From Sterolibacterium sp. (GTDB taxonomy: Bacteria; Pseudomonadota; Gammaproteobacteria; Burkholderiales; Rhodocyclaceae), in NCBI GenBank assembly GCA_028713555.1, contig JAQTOA010000007.1, positions 62,001 to 126,000 of the forward strand: 64,000 bases of DNA, in the 5' to 3' direction. Of the stretch, positions 20,102 to 27,873 are shown in pieces (the stretch's first letter is position 1; each line of letters starts with the position of its first letter). Both the position numbers and the translations under genes were made by a program. The notes below the pieces were generated by a model. It did no database searches and had not been told where the DNA came from. It was given only the letters and a program-made list of their open reading frames with translations.

Positions 20102-20737
20102 ATGCAGCAAGGGCAGCATATTTCCGATGCCAATGTATTCGTCATCGAAGACGATCCGGCCATGAGCTTCCTGTATGGGGAACTGCTCGGGTCGATCGGC
20201 GCCGCCGCGCGTTTTTTTACCAGCGGCGAGGAATTCTTCGCCGCATTTTCCCCGGCGTGGCAAGGTGGCGTGGTGCTCGACCTGCGCATGCCAGGCATGG
20301 GCGGCATCGAGGTATTGCGGCGACTGCGGGCGCTGGACTGCCATCTGCCGGTGATTGTGGTCAGCGGTTATGGCGATGTGCGCTCGACGGTGCAGGCGAT
20401 GAAGCTGGGAGCCGTCGAATTTCTTGAAAAACCTTTTGCCAATTCCGAGTTCATCGAAGCTGTCCAGGCGATGCTGGCGCATGGACGCAAGAATCATGCG
20501 GTAGAGGCCGTGCAACATGAAATCCGGGTCTGCCTGGCGACGTTGTCCGACCGCGAGCGGGAGATCGCGGAGCTTATCGCCCGCGGTCTCACCAGCCGCG
20601 AAATTGCGGCCCTGCTGGCGATCAGCTCGCGTACCGTGGACGTTCATCGGGCGCATATCCTGAACAAGTTGAAATGTTCCTCTTCGGTTGAACTGGCGGC
20701 ACTGCTGGCGCGAATTCCTCAGGGCGACATGGGGTAA
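20102..20737 (+). CDS. FixJ/NarL-type response regulator (REC + LuxR HTH)
   Basis: 211 residues. The receiver domain has VFVIEDDPAM and phosphoacceptor Asp60 in VVLDLRMPGMGG, with the switch lysine in FLEKPF. The C-terminal LuxR-type helix-turn-helix reads LSDREREIAELIARGLTSRE then SSRTVDVHRAHILNKL. This FixJ/TodT-like architecture activates transcription upon phosphorylation. It is the only plus-strand gene in the chemotaxis island and is divergent from the ABC-sensor hybrid kinase, a likely partner by position. A GGAG lies 11 nt before the ATG. Confidence 0.92.
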   Translation: MQQGQHISDANVFVIEDDPAMSFLYGELLGSIGAAARFFTSGEEFFAAFSPAWQGGVVLDLRMPGMGGIEVLRRLRALDCHLPVIVVSGYGDVRSTVQAMKLGAVEFLEKPFANSEFIEAVQAMLAHGRKNHAVEAVQHEIRVCLATLSDREREIAELIARGLTSREIAALLAISSRTVDVHRAHILNKLKCSSSVELAALLARIPQGDMG

Positions 20738-20749
20738 GTCATCGATCGG

Positions 20750-20980
20750 TCAGCGTTTGGCCGCGTCGCTGTCGTCCATGGCCCACTGCTGCACCAGTTT
20801 GCTGCCACGTTGTCCGCTCTTGCGGATTTCATCAAGGTAACGCGCTAGTTTGGCGTCGCTGCGAATATGCGGGTTGGCTGCGGCAAGTTCGGCGAACCCC
20901 ATGATCAGAGTAAAGATGTCGCAGAAATCCTCGACGACATCTTGCTTGCTCATGCTTGGGGGCTTCTTCATTGGCCGCAT
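20750..20980 (-). CDS. Orphan DHp-like small protein lacking the phosphoacceptor histidine
   Basis: 76 residues; an internal ATG at residue 10 is an alternative start. The sequence resembles the dimerisation helices of a histidine kinase. VVEDFCDIFTLIMGFAELA lines up with the common HisKA pattern AHDFNNLLTVILGYAELA, and YLDEIRKSGQRGSKLVQQ lines up with the second DHp helix. At the histidine position there is Glu17, and no ATPase domain follows. It could be a decoy, dimerisation partner or phosphatase-like modulator of a kinase (inference). It lies 40 nt downstream of cheW and ends 13 nt from the convergent FixJ-like gene. Confidence 0.7.
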   Translation of the reverse strand: MRPMKKPPSMSKQDVVEDFCDIFTLIMGFAELAAANPHIRSDAKLARYLDEIRKSGQRGSKLVQQWAMDDSDAAKR

Positions 20981-21020
20981 AGTCGATTCAACCGGGAAAA
21001 ATCTGTCGCGTTAAAGACCG

Positions 21021-21590
21021 TTAATGGGTCTCGGCCACCGCTTCTGCGCCGGCCTGTCCACCGACCGAAGCCAGGGTGGACATCTCGTCGACCGAGAGGA
21101 CGCGCTGGATGTCGAGCAGGATGACGAACTTGCCATTCACTTTGCCCATGCCGGCAATGAAATCGGCGCGGATCTTGGCGCCGAAAGCCGGCGGCGGCTC
21201 GATCTCCGAACCCGGAATCTCCAGCACCTCGGACACCGCATCGACCATGATGCCGAGATCCTGCTTGACGTCGCTCTGCTCCATTTCGACGATGACGATG
21301 CAGGTGCGCTTGCCTACCTGGCTCTGCGATCCGCCGAAGCGCGCCGCCAGATCGACCACCGGCACCACCGCGCCGCGCAGGTTGATGACGCCGCGGATGA
21401 AGGCCGGCATCATGGGGATTTCGGTGAGGTTGCCGTATTCGATGATCTCCTTGACGTTGAGAATGCCGACCGCGTACATCTCCCCGGACAGCGCGAAGGT
21501 CAGGTATTGATGCGCTTCTCCGGCCGCCGCCAGATGGCGCGCGGCGGTCAGCGCCTGCTGTGGAGTTTGAGTTTGAACTTGGGTTCCCAT
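21021..21590 (-). CDS. cheW: Chemotaxis coupling protein CheW (copy paired with the HBM receptor)
   Basis: 189 residues. CheW links receptor tips to CheA in the array. The CheW beta-barrel region (about 25-170) has YLTFALSGEMYAVGI, IRGVINLRGAVVPVVDL and VDAVSEVLEIP. A C-terminal acidic/alanine tail ends in AVAETH. Its first ~95 residues are identical to those of the second CheW at 24595-25167, and the DNA is also near-identical, pointing to duplication with recent homogenisation. It starts 13 nt after the receptor gene stop. Confidence 0.96.
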   Translation of the reverse strand: MGTQVQTQTPQQALTAARHLAAAGEAHQYLTFALSGEMYAVGILNVKEIIEYGNLTEIPMMPAFIRGVINLRGAVVPVVDLAARFGGSQSQVGKRTCIVIVEMEQSDVKQDLGIMVDAVSEVLEIPGSEIEPPPAFGAKIRADFIAGMGKVNGKFVILLDIQRVLSVDEMSTLASVGGQAGAEAVAETH

Positions 21591-21603
21591 GGCGAACCTC
21601 CGC

Positions 21604-23460
21604 TCAGAAGCGTTCGAAATCTTGCTCGTTGGTGGCTGTGCTGGCTTTGGCCTTGGCCGCCGGCGCAGCTGGAGTGGCGCGTGACGTTGCCGCTTTGGGT
21701 CGCGCTGCCGGTCGGGCGGAGGGTGCCGCGCCGTGTTCCTGATTGAGCTTGAAGAAGGACATCAACGAGGTCAGTTGAGCCGACTGTCCGCCCATTTCCT
21801 CGGCGGTGGCGGCGAGTTCCTCCGAAGCCGAAGCGTTCTGCTGGGTGGCCTGGTTCAACTGGCCCATCGCGCTGTTGATCTGGCCCACCCCGGCGCTCTG
21901 CTCCTGGCTGGCGGCGGCAATCTCCTGCACCAAGTCGGAGGTCTTCTTGATCGAGGGCACCATGGTGTCGAGGAGCTTGCCGGCCTGTTCGGCCATGCCG
22001 ACGCTGCTGCCGGCCAACTGGCCGATTTCCTGTGCGGCGACCTGGGAGCGTTCGGCGAGCTTCCTGACCTCGGCGGCGACCACCGCGAAGCCCTTGCCGT
22101 GTTCGCCGGCCCGGGCCGCTTCGATGGCGGCGTTGAGGGCCAGCAGGTTGGTCTGGTAGGCGATGTCGTCGATGATGCCGATCTTGCCGGCGATCTGTTT
22201 CATGGCTTCGACGGTGTTCTTGACGGCCGTGCCGCCTTCGGCGGCTTCGGTGGCCGATTTGCTGGCCATGCCGTCGGTGACCTTGGCGTTCTCGGTGTTC
22301 TGGTTGATGCTGGCGGTCATCTGCTCGATGCTGGCGGTGGTTTCTTCGACCGAAGCCGCCTGCTCGCTGGAACTTTGCGACAGCGACTGGGCGGTCTGAG
22401 AAACCTGGCCGGCCGCGTTGTTGAGGGCTTCCGCCGCTGTGTTGACTTCGCCGATGATGTTCGAGAGCTTGACGACCATGTCATTGATTGCCGACAGCAT
22501 GCTCGTGGTATCGCCGGAGGCGAGGTCGATTCGTACTGCGAGATTGCCCTGTGCCACCTCGGCCACGACTCCGGACACATAGCCCGGATCGCCGCCCAAT
22601 TGCCTGAGGATGCTGCGAATGATGAAGACACCAAGGAAGATCACCAGAGCCGCAGCAATCAGGGAGACCAGCACGCTGTTCCGATTCGCCGCAGTTATCT
22701 TTTCTTCGATCGCTTTGCCCAACTGCTCATCGAGTTGCCCGACTATTTCATCGGTGCCATGCACCGCCTTGCGCATCACGCCCTGAGTGCCTTCCGCAGG
22801 GGTCAGCCCCGTCGTCTTGTATCCTTCGACCAGCGCCAGAAAGTCCTTCCTGTACTGATCCATCTTGGGCGCCACTCCCCCCGCTCCCTGGATGCGCATG
22901 AAGGATTCGAAATGCTTGTTGAAGCCCTCGACATATTTCAAGTCCAGTCTCAGAAGGAAATCCTTCTCGTCCCGCCGCAGGGTGAGCAGTTCCTTTAGCA
23001 GCAGGTTGTTATTGCCGGCTTCCAGTGCCGTTTGCGCTTCATGGACGGCCTTGCGCAAGCTGCCTTGCAATCCCGAGTTGGGATCGAGTCCCACCGCCTT
23101 CGAAGCAGTCACGGTTTTCTTGAAGGCGTCGCCATAGGCTTTCAATGCCTGGCGAAACGGATCGATGGTGCCGGCATCGAGTCCCAACTCCCGCATTCCC
23201 TCACCCAGACGGTCAAGGTCTTTCCCCAACTGGTCCATGGTCTTGAAAAATTCGGTCTCATACTTGAGGTCGTTGCGCATCAGGAAATCCTTCTCGTGCT
23301 TGCGCAACACGAGAACCAGTGTGGCACTTCCATCCAAGGCTTCCATCGTCTGCAGGGCGGTGTGCTGGGTGCGCGAGCTGCTCCACTGCATGAGGGCAAG
23401 CACTGCCATGGCGATGACGGCTGCTGTCAATAGCGCTACCAATTTTTGCTTTAGTGTCAT
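21604..23460 (-). CDS. Methyl-accepting chemotaxis protein with HBM-type periplasmic domain
   Basis: 618 residues from the ATG at 23460, preceded by a strong GGAGGAG; an upstream in-frame extension has no support. TM1 lies at about 7-27. The periplasmic region (about 30-270) contains two copies of the helical-bimodular pattern ([14 protein letters not shown] and [15 protein letters not shown]), typical of HBM domains that bind organic acids. TM2, HAMP and the signalling domain with the hairpin tip [20 protein letters not shown] follow. An Ala/Lys-rich tail ends in QDFERF, which fits the CheR-tether consensus (x-aromatic-x-x-aromatic). The signalling part is nearly identical to that of the carbonic anhydrase fusion. 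Confidence 0.95.
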   Translation of the reverse strand: MTLKQKLVALLTAAVIAMAVLALMQWSSSRTQHTALQTMEALDGSATLVLVLRKHEKDFLMRNDLKYETEFFKTMDQLGKDLDRLGEGMRELGLDAGTIDPFRQALKAYGDAFKKTVTASKAVGLDPNSGLQGSLRKAVHEAQTALEAGNNNLLLKELLTLRRDEKDFLLRLDLKYVEGFNKHFESFMRIQGAGGVAPKMDQYRKDFLALVEGYKTTGLTPAEGTQGVMRKAVHGTDEIVGQLDEQLGKAIEEKITAANRNSVLVSLIAAALVIFLGVFIIRSILRQLGGDPGYVSGVVAEVAQGNLAVRIDLASGDTTSMLSAINDMVVKLSNIIGEVNTAAEALNNAAGQVSQTAQSLSQSSSEQAASVEETTASIEQMTASINQNTENAKVTDGMASKSATEAAEGGTAVKNTVEAMKQIAGKIGIIDDIAYQTNLLALNAAIEAARAGEHGKGFAVVAAEVRKLAERSQVAAQEIGQLAGSSVGMAEQAGKLLDTMVPSIKKTSDLVQEIAAASQEQSAGVGQINSAMGQLNQATQQNASASEELAATAEEMGGQSAQLTSLMSFFKLNQEHGAAPSARPAARPKAATSRATPAAPAAKAKASTATNEQDFERF

Positions 23461-23551
23461 GATTTCTCCTCCTTCAATGCGAAACTGGGAATAAGAACGC
23501 GGGGTATTCCACCGAGAACACTCCGATGGAGTTCGAGATCGTATTCGACCG

Positions 23552-23621
23552 CATTCCCGACGCACTGGATATTCGCTATTTTGCTTATCGTGCTACGTAT
23601 ATCTGCCTAGGAATGAGGCAT
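23552..23621 (-). promoter_or_regulatory. Upstream element shared by both che operons, with sigma-28-like promoter
   Basis: About 70 bp here match the region upstream of cheY at 32138-32208 at roughly 70-75% identity by eye. On the minus strand both contain CGATAAGC preceded by ACGTA. The candidate promoter here is CTAGGCAG, 10 nt, CACGATAA (23610 to 23585). CACGATAA resembles the sigma-28 -10 consensus GCCGATAA; the -35 is weak. It lies about 125 nt upstream of the HBM receptor start. Confidence 0.5.
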
Positions 23622-23633
23622 TGAAAAAGGCCA

Positions 23634-24425
23634 TTACTTGAAGCGCCAGGTGATGCCAGCGGTGACGGCGTTGATGGTGGTGTTCGGGCTGGTGTGATCG
23701 GTGCGGCGGATGAAGCCCAGGGCGAAGTCGAGGTCCTTGTTGGGTGCGTAGATGACGCCGATCTCAAGGTATTCCGAGCGGGTCTTGTTGCCGCCGGCGC
23801 GTTCCGTTTCGCTGCCCAGATCCAGGGCCAGCTTCCAATATTCGGTAACATCCCAGACCGGGGCTATCGATGCGTGGATCAGCGTGGCATCCGGGTTGGC
23901 GATTGAGTCTTTGAAACGCGCCCGTCCCGCAGCGAGATTGGCGTGTACGGCGCCGAAGCCGGTTTCCTGGGTGAGGATCGCTGTCAAGGCGTAGGAGGCG
24001 CGGCCGCTGCCGAGTCCTTTTGCTTCGTTGGCTTCGCTGATCGGCAGGCTTAGTTCAGGCTTGAGTCCGAGGCTGGTCTTGCTGGACTCGTTCTCATAGA
24101 AACGCCACTTGAAGCCGACGGTCGGATTGCCGCTGCCACTGGCATCGACGCCGGGCAGGTTTGAAGTGATGCGGGTATGGTCAACCCCGACGAAGACATC
24201 CAGGGTTTCGTTCAGACCGCGGGTATAGGTGAACGGCAGCACGCGCGTGGTCACGCTGATGCCGTCCTGTTCCGCTTCGTCCCGGTTGTAGGCGAACTCA
24301 AGCTGGTTGCCGCCGAGTCCCTGGGTGCCGGTGTCGTCGGTAATCAGCGGCTGAGCTGCCCAGGTGGAGGTGGCCGCAGCAGTCAGCAACAGCCCGGTAA
24401 CAAGAGATAGGGTAGGGGAGCGCAT
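23634..24425 (-). CDS. Outer-membrane beta-barrel protein (MetA-pathway/phenol-degradation-like transporter family)
   Basis: 263 residues with a clear signal peptide cleaved near ATSTWA-AQPLI. The mature protein starts with PLITDDTGTQGLGGNQLE and has alternating amphipathic strands ending in ITWRFK, a C-terminal aromatic residue two from the end as in barrel proteins. The pattern fits the 'putative MetA-pathway of phenol degradation' family (PF13557), whose members are outer-membrane channels of poorly known substrate. It interrupts the two mcp-cheW modules. A dispersed repeat lies upstream of it and the promoter of the HBM receptor downstream. Confidence 0.75.
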   Translation of the reverse strand: MRSPTLSLVTGLLLTAAATSTWAAQPLITDDTGTQGLGGNQLEFAYNRDEAEQDGISVTTRVLPFTYTRGLNETLDVFVGVDHTRITSNLPGVDASGSGNPTVGFKWRFYENESSKTSLGLKPELSLPISEANEAKGLGSGRASYALTAILTQETGFGAVHANLAAGRARFKDSIANPDATLIHASIAPVWDVTEYWKLALDLGSETERAGGNKTRSEYLEIGVIYAPNKDLDFALGFIRRTDHTSPNTTINAVTAGITWRFK

Positions 24426-24475
24426 TCTGATAGCCTTTATTAGTAGTCAATCAGGTGTAACTTGATTAATAAATG

Positions 24476-24554
24476 CGTCATCCCGGCGCAGGCCGGGATC
24501 CAGAAACATAGTGGATTCCGGCTCGAGTGCCCAAGGGTATTCGCCGGAATGACG
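24476..24554. repeat. MITE/REP-like dispersed repeat with terminal inverted repeats
   Basis: A 79-bp intergenic element begins cgtcatcccggcg and ends cgccggaatgacg, giving imperfect terminal inverted repeats. Inside is the palindrome tcccggcgcaggccggga, and an internal pair (ggatccag / tggattcc) continues the folding. Elements of this type are dispersed in many proteobacterial genomes. It sits between the second cheW and the outer-membrane protein gene and may also terminate transcription of the cheA-cheW operon. Confidence 0.75.
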
Positions 24555-24594
24555 AGGTAGTGGTTTGGTCCTTCAATCTTTTGATAACTATGTA

Positions 24595-25167
24595 CTATGC
24601 TGCGGCAGCAGCGGTTTCAGTGGCGCTGGTCTGACCGCCGACGGAAGCGAGGGTAGCCATCTCATCGACCGAGAGGACGCGCTGGATGTCGAGCAGGATG
24701 ACGAACTTGCCGGCCACCTTGCCCATGCCGGCGATGAAATCGGCGCGGATCTTGGCGCCGAAAGTCGGCGGCGGCTCGATCTCGGTGCCCGGAATCTCCA
24801 GCACTTCGGAGACCGCATCGACCATGATGCCGAGATCCTGCTTGGTGTCGTCCTGGCGCATCTCGACGATGACGATGCAGGTGCGCTTGCCTACCTGGCT
24901 CTGCGATCCGCCGAAGCGCGCCGCCAGATCGACCACCGGCACCACCGCGCCGCGCAGGTTGATGACGCCGCGGATGAAGGCCGGCATCATGGGGATTTCG
25001 GTGAGGTTGCCGTATTCGATGATCTCCTTGACGTTGAGAATGCCGACCGCGTACATCTCCCCGGACAGCGCGAAGGTCAGGTATTGATGCGCTTCTCCGG
25101 CCGCCGCCAGATGGCGCGCGGCGGTCAGCGCCTGCTGTGGAGTTTGAGTTTGAACTTGGGTTCCCAT
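24595..25167 (-). CDS. cheW: Chemotaxis coupling protein CheW (copy paired with the carbonic anhydrase receptor)
   Basis: 190 residues from the ATG at 25167, 13 nt after the receptor stop; an upstream extension in this frame overlaps the receptor gene and is not supported. It has the same core as the other CheW (YLTFALSGEMYAVGI, INLRGAVVPVVDL, VDAVSEVLEIPG). The first ~95 residues are identical; differences cluster at residues about 97-105 (MRQDDTKQDL versus MEQSDVKQDL) and in the C-terminal tail, which here is TETAAAAA. It ends the cheY-to-cheW operon. Confidence 0.96.
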   Translation of the reverse strand: MGTQVQTQTPQQALTAARHLAAAGEAHQYLTFALSGEMYAVGILNVKEIIEYGNLTEIPMMPAFIRGVINLRGAVVPVVDLAARFGGSQSQVGKRTCIVIVEMRQDDTKQDLGIMVDAVSEVLEIPGTEIEPPPTFGAKIRADFIAGMGKVAGKFVILLDIQRVLSVDEMATLASVGGQTSATETAAAAA

Positions 25168-25180
25168 GGCGAACCTCCGC

Positions 25181-27859
25181 TCAGAAGCGTTCGAAATCTT
25201 GCTCGTTGGTGGCTGCCTTGGCTTTGGCCGCCGGAGCCGCCGACTTGCTGCGTGCGGCGCCGGTTTGTGCTCGCGCCACGGGCCGGGCAATTGATGCCGC
25301 CCCCTGTTCCTGATTGAGCTTGAAGAAGGACATCAGGGAAGTGAGTTGCGTCGACTGTCCGCCCATTTCCTCGGCGGTGGCGGCGAGTTCCTCCGAAGCC
25401 GAAGCGTTCTGCTGGGTGGCCTGGTTCAACTGGCCCATCGCGCTGTTGATCTGGCCCACCCCGGCGCTTTGCTCCTGGCTGGCGGCGGCGATCTCCTGCA
25501 CCAGGTCGGAGGTCTTCTTGATCGAGGGCACCATTTGATCCAGCAACTTGCCGGCCTTCTCGGCCATGCCGACGCTGCTGCCGGCCAACTGGCCGATTTC
25601 CTGTGCGGCGACCTGGGAACGTTCGGCGAGCTTCCTGACCTCGGCGGCGACCACCGCGAAGCCCTTGCCGTGTTCGCCGGCCCGGGCCGCTTCGATGGCG
25701 GCGTTGAGGGCCAGCAGGTTGGTCTGGTAGGCGATGTCGTCGATGATGCCGATCTTGCCGGCGATCTGCTTCATCGCCTCGACGGTCTCATTCACCGCCG
25801 CGCCACCCTCGGCGGCTTCGGTGGCGGATTTGCTGGCCATGCCGTCGGTGACCTTGGCGTTCTCGGTGTTCTGGTTGATGCTGGCGGTCATCTGCTCGAT
25901 GCTGGCGGTGGTTTCTTCGACCGAAGCCGCTTGTTCGCTGGAGCTTTGCGACAAGGACTGGGCGGTCTGCGAAACCTGGCCAGCGGCGTTGTTGAGGGCC
26001 TCCGAGGCGGTGTTCACTTCACCGATGATCTGGTTGAGTTTTTCGATCAAGCCCTGTTGGGCCGAGAGCATGTGGCCGATTTCATCCTTGCTGGTGCTCT
26101 CGATGCGCACCGTCAGATCGCCTTCGGCCAGACGCTGGGTGACCGCCAGCGCCTCGCCCACCGGCTTGGTGATGCTGCGCGTGATCAGGAAGGCGAAGGC
26201 CAGTGTCAATACTACCGCCGCCGCAGAGAGGATCAGCACCAGGCGTTCCGCCGCCGCGGCCTGCTCGTCGACACTCTTGCCCATATCTTCCATGACTTTG
26301 GTCTGGAAGTCGATCAGATTGTCGATGGCTCCCCGGTAATCTGCCTGGGTCTTACGCATTTCGCCCTGCTGGAGAACGATAATCTCATCCCGCTTGCCGG
26401 CTTTGAGCAACTCCACAAAATGTTCCATCGAAGCCACATAGGCTGTGCGGGCGTCGCCCACTTTCTTCAGCATTTCCTTGCCTTTTTCGCTGGTGATGGT
26501 TTTTTCCAGCTTCTCGATGCGATCCGTGAGAATCTTTCTTTGCTCTGGAATCGCATCCAGCGCTTTTTGCGATTCGGCGCCCGAGTACATATAGGCGTTG
26601 CGCAACTGACGGCCGACAGTGTCGAGCGCATTGATCATTTCGTTGGCTTGCACCACCTTGGGAAAATCAACCCCCATCAAATCATCTATTTCGCTGCTCA
26701 GCAGCACGAGCCGAGTGTAGCTGACCGTAGAGACAGTGAACAGCAGGGCCAGCGTGACCGCAAAGCCTAAGCCAAGCCGGACGCCGATTTTGAGATTATT
26801 CAACATGGTCTTGCTCCTTTTTTGTGACGATTGAAATGCCGCCAGAATTGCGCCTAATACCACCAGACCCAGTACGATCCAGGTCAATATTGCCCAAACA
26901 GAACTACCCTCGTGCTCCGCCTTGTTGCCTGTGCCGCTTTGTCCATGAGATTCGCTGGGCTTGACCGCTCCGGCGCCATGGGAATCCCCACCCTGGCTCG
27001 CCCCGCCATGTCCGCCGTCATCTGCCTTCGAACTAGGGCTACCGCTTGCGCCCAAGGCAGCCAAAGCGACGGGAACGATACTGCCCGTGTCTTGCACGGT
27101 GTAGATGGTTCGTCCGCCCAGGGGTTGTACTGGCCGCTCGTTGTGGCCAAACAAGGCGGCAAACTCCCGAATCTGCTCCCTGGAAGCTTCCAGCGGTTGT
27201 TTCAAGACATACCACTTGACGCCTTCGCTGCAAGGCGGAGTTGTCAAAGAGCCGTTGTAGTAGTAGTACGACTTGTCCTTGGGCAGCATTTCAGCAATGC
27301 GCAGCGTGGTGTCGGCAACTGAACGCTCAGGCCCCGCCTCCTTGGGCATGACATTCCAGAACTTGTTGAGAAAGGAATTGGCGCGCCCCTCTTTGTAGAA
27401 AAGGCCGATCACCGCCAGGCGGCCCTCGGCATCTTTGTGCACCAAATGCGCTTCCATCGCCAAGGGTTTGCCATTGAGGGTATGCTCGCTCGGCGCATGA
27501 AAGTGAAACTGGGCCAGCCGATAGGGCATGCCTCCCAAGGAAGCGCCTCCTTCGGCGCCATAACTGACCTGGATGGTATGACCGTTATTGATGATGCGCA
27601 GGCCCGTCTGTGGGTATTCGACGCCGATACCAGGCAGACCGGCCACCTTGCTTCCGGCAATATTGATGGGGGACTGTTCCTTTCCAGTGGAGCAACTCTG
27701 GTAGTCAGGCGAAAGCTTGCCCCAGTTTTTGGGGCCTTCGTTACCGTCATAGGTCCAGTGAACGCCATGGCCGCCTTGACTGGGGGATGCCTGTGCATTC
27801 CAAATTACTGCTGGCAGCAGCAGCGCCAGCAGAAATACCCTGTATTTCATCCAATTCAT
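25181..27859 (-). CDS. Alpha-carbonic anhydrase fused to a complete methyl-accepting chemotaxis receptor
   Basis: 892 residues from the ATG at 27859, which has GGGGAG 7 nt upstream; an ATG at 27874 overlapping the cheA stop (TGATG) is the alternative. A signal peptide (1-25) leads to an alpha-carbonic anhydrase domain (about 30-262). Its zinc ligands His119 and His121 ([10 protein letters not shown]) and His138 (EAHLVH), the shuttle-type His in NNGHT, and SLTTPPC with its partner Cys in SCSTGKEQ are all visible. A Gly/Ser/His linker and a membrane helix (about 321-345) follow. Residue 352 starts a standard receptor: TM, four-helix periplasmic domain, TM, HAMP, and signalling domain with [19 protein letters not shown]. 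It ends in QDFERF. Predicted topology places the anhydrase in the periplasm. A CO2/bicarbonate or pH receptor is the inference. The fusion itself is read directly, with no stop or frameshift. Confidence 0.93.
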   Translation of the reverse strand: MNWMKYRVFLLALLLPAVIWNAQASPSQGGHGVHWTYDGNEGPKNWGKLSPDYQSCSTGKEQSPINIAGSKVAGLPGIGVEYPQTGLRIINNGHTIQVSYGAEGGASLGGMPYRLAQFHFHAPSEHTLNGKPLAMEAHLVHKDAEGRLAVIGLFYKEGRANSFLNKFWNVMPKEAGPERSVADTTLRIAEMLPKDKSYYYYNGSLTTPPCSEGVKWYVLKQPLEASREQIREFAALFGHNERPVQPLGGRTIYTVQDTGSIVPVALAALGASGSPSSKADDGGHGGASQGGDSHGAGAVKPSESHGQSGTGNKAEHEGSSVWAILTWIVLGLVVLGAILAAFQSSQKRSKTMLNNLKIGVRLGLGFAVTLALLFTVSTVSYTRLVLLSSEIDDLMGVDFPKVVQANEMINALDTVGRQLRNAYMYSGAESQKALDAIPEQRKILTDRIEKLEKTITSEKGKEMLKKVGDARTAYVASMEHFVELLKAGKRDEIIVLQQGEMRKTQADYRGAIDNLIDFQTKVMEDMGKSVDEQAAAAERLVLILSAAAVVLTLAFAFLITRSITKPVGEALAVTQRLAEGDLTVRIESTSKDEIGHMLSAQQGLIEKLNQIIGEVNTASEALNNAAGQVSQTAQSLSQSSSEQAASVEETTASIEQMTASINQNTENAKVTDGMASKSATEAAEGGAAVNETVEAMKQIAGKIGIIDDIAYQTNLLALNAAIEAARAGEHGKGFAVVAAEVRKLAERSQVAAQEIGQLAGSSVGMAEKAGKLLDQMVPSIKKTSDLVQEIAAASQEQSAGVGQINSAMGQLNQATQQNASASEELAATAEEMGGQSTQLTSLMSFFKLNQEQGAASIARPVARAQTGAARSKSAAPAAKAKAATNEQDFERF
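26807..26819 (-). promoter_or_regulatory. Internal ribosome binding site at the carbonic anhydrase / receptor junction
   Basis: On the minus strand AAGGAG lies exactly 7 nt before the ATG at 26806, which would start a normal 541-residue receptor ([15 protein letters not shown]). The same bases are read through as part of the fusion (QKRSKTM). A separate receptor product from this start is therefore possible. Confidence 0.65.
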
Positions 27860-27873
27860 GACGGCTCTCCCCA

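Noticed and set aside
26700-27000. Carbonic anhydrase/receptor fusion as an assembly or frameshift artefact
   Set aside because: The frame is continuous with no homopolymer-dependent shift at the junction, and the combined topology is sensible. The possibility cannot be excluded without reads, so it is kept as a refutation test.
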